From positions 52,093 through 116,092 of the forward strand of contig CAUJHH010000006.1 of the NCBI GenBank assembly GCA_963204725.1: a stretch of 64,000 nt of DNA, given 5' to 3'. The notes beneath the pieces are model-generated. The model was not told where the DNA came from, did not search any database, and was given only the letters and a program-made list of their open reading frames with translations. Both the position numbers and the translations under genes were made by a program. This DNA is from Planctomycetota bacterium. Lineage in GTDB: Bacteria; Planctomycetota; Phycisphaerae; Phycisphaerales; UBA1924. Shown one piece after another: positions 63,931 through 64,000 of the stretch (its first letter is position 1; each line of letters begins with the position of its first letter).

Positions 63931-63947
63931 CCCTCCGCGCTTGCCCC

Positions 63948-63971
63948 TCACTGACAGACGTATGTCAGTGA
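63948..63971. promoter_or_regulatory. 24-bp near-perfect palindrome
   Basis: Arms TCACTGACA and TGTCAGTGA flank GACGTA; the inner ACGT is itself palindromic, so only one base pair of twelve breaks the symmetry. It has no T-run, so it looks more like an operator for a dimeric regulator than a terminator. The regulated gene would lie beyond the window. Confidence 0.5.
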
Positions 63972-64000
63972 CTTCGCCGAGAGTGGGCCTGTTTGTGCGC

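Larger units (their letters stand above)
63522..64000. other. gene-free end of window with repeats
   Basis: These 479 bases hold no gene I can support. The open frames are short and follow the base pattern of the repeats. It contains a 9-bp triplicate at 63624-63650, a pyrimidine-rich degenerate repeat at 63838-63930 and a palindrome at 63948-63971, and probably the promoter of the DUF6786 gene near 63525-63600. Confidence 0.6.

Noticed and set aside
63736..63951. 71-residue minus-strand open frame
   Set aside because: Its composition comes from the degenerate repeat (EGAEERGEDEEE); such translations are common artefacts of this repeat type.

Overview
The window is GC-rich, gene-dense chromosomal DNA that most resembles a planctomycete of the class Phycisphaerae. 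The pointers are: a protein ending in two Asp-rich calcium-loop motifs each followed by LDFLDFLQ (59343-60026); two secreted proteins ending in VPAPG-hydrophobic-RRR sorting tails of the PEP-CTERM type (730-1509, 45621-46307); F-ATPase b and c subunits that both carry secretion-type leaders; many lipoprotein or periplasmic proteins of unknown role; and a flagellar capping gene. I see no plasmid, phage, IS or CRISPR sequence. The lineage is inferred from gene content, not computed.

Layout. 1-345 holds the start of ispG (isoprenoid synthesis), cut by the window edge. 730-1509 is a PEP-CTERM protein. 1608-10032 is a minus-strand block reading alaS, an AtpZ-like protein, a small membrane protein, atpB, atpE, atpF, atpH and an MFS exporter; the F1 genes atpAGDC do not follow. 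10254-12970 holds sthA and holB. 12981-16339 is the flagellar pair fliD-fliS. 16635-24411 is mostly membrane, periplasmic and secreted proteins (DUF4230, an HtrA-like protease without PDZ, an FG-GAP/VCBS propeller, half an aldehyde dehydrogenase).

24470-32646 carries an LPS-kinase-like protein, a methyltransferase, a LolC/LolD-type lipoprotein export pair and four small enzymes on the plus strand (alpha/beta hydrolase, GH3-like adenylase, DinB, NRDE). 32678-50287 is a loose surface-polysaccharide region: a coiled-coil protein translationally coupled to a GT2-GT4 fusion, a sulfotransferase, an unknown protein coupled to a GT4 enzyme, Wzt with a carbohydrate-binding tail, a GT2 enzyme with a methyltransferase-like tail, and Wzm. 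nuoH, a BatA/vWA protein, a PEP-CTERM protein and a Tat-exported alkaline phosphatase sit among them. Together the polysaccharide genes suggest an ABC-transporter-dependent glycan that is assembled in the cytoplasm, perhaps sulfated, and exported by Wzm/Wzt.

50354-64000 is housekeeping and secreted genes: an ABC ATPase, a SpoIIE-type phosphatase, tandem DUF192, GluQ-like synthetase, a pterin dehydratase, an HNH nuclease, purH, a beta-propeller lipoprotein, ribE, the WGENIGW-repeat protein, tRNA-Arg(CCU), a cytochrome-fused sugar dehydrogenase and a DUF6786 lipoprotein. The last 480 bases hold no gene but carry repeats and a near-perfect 24-bp palindrome. Several convergent gene pairs are separated by short hairpins, the clearest being a 12-bp stem at 46331-46358.
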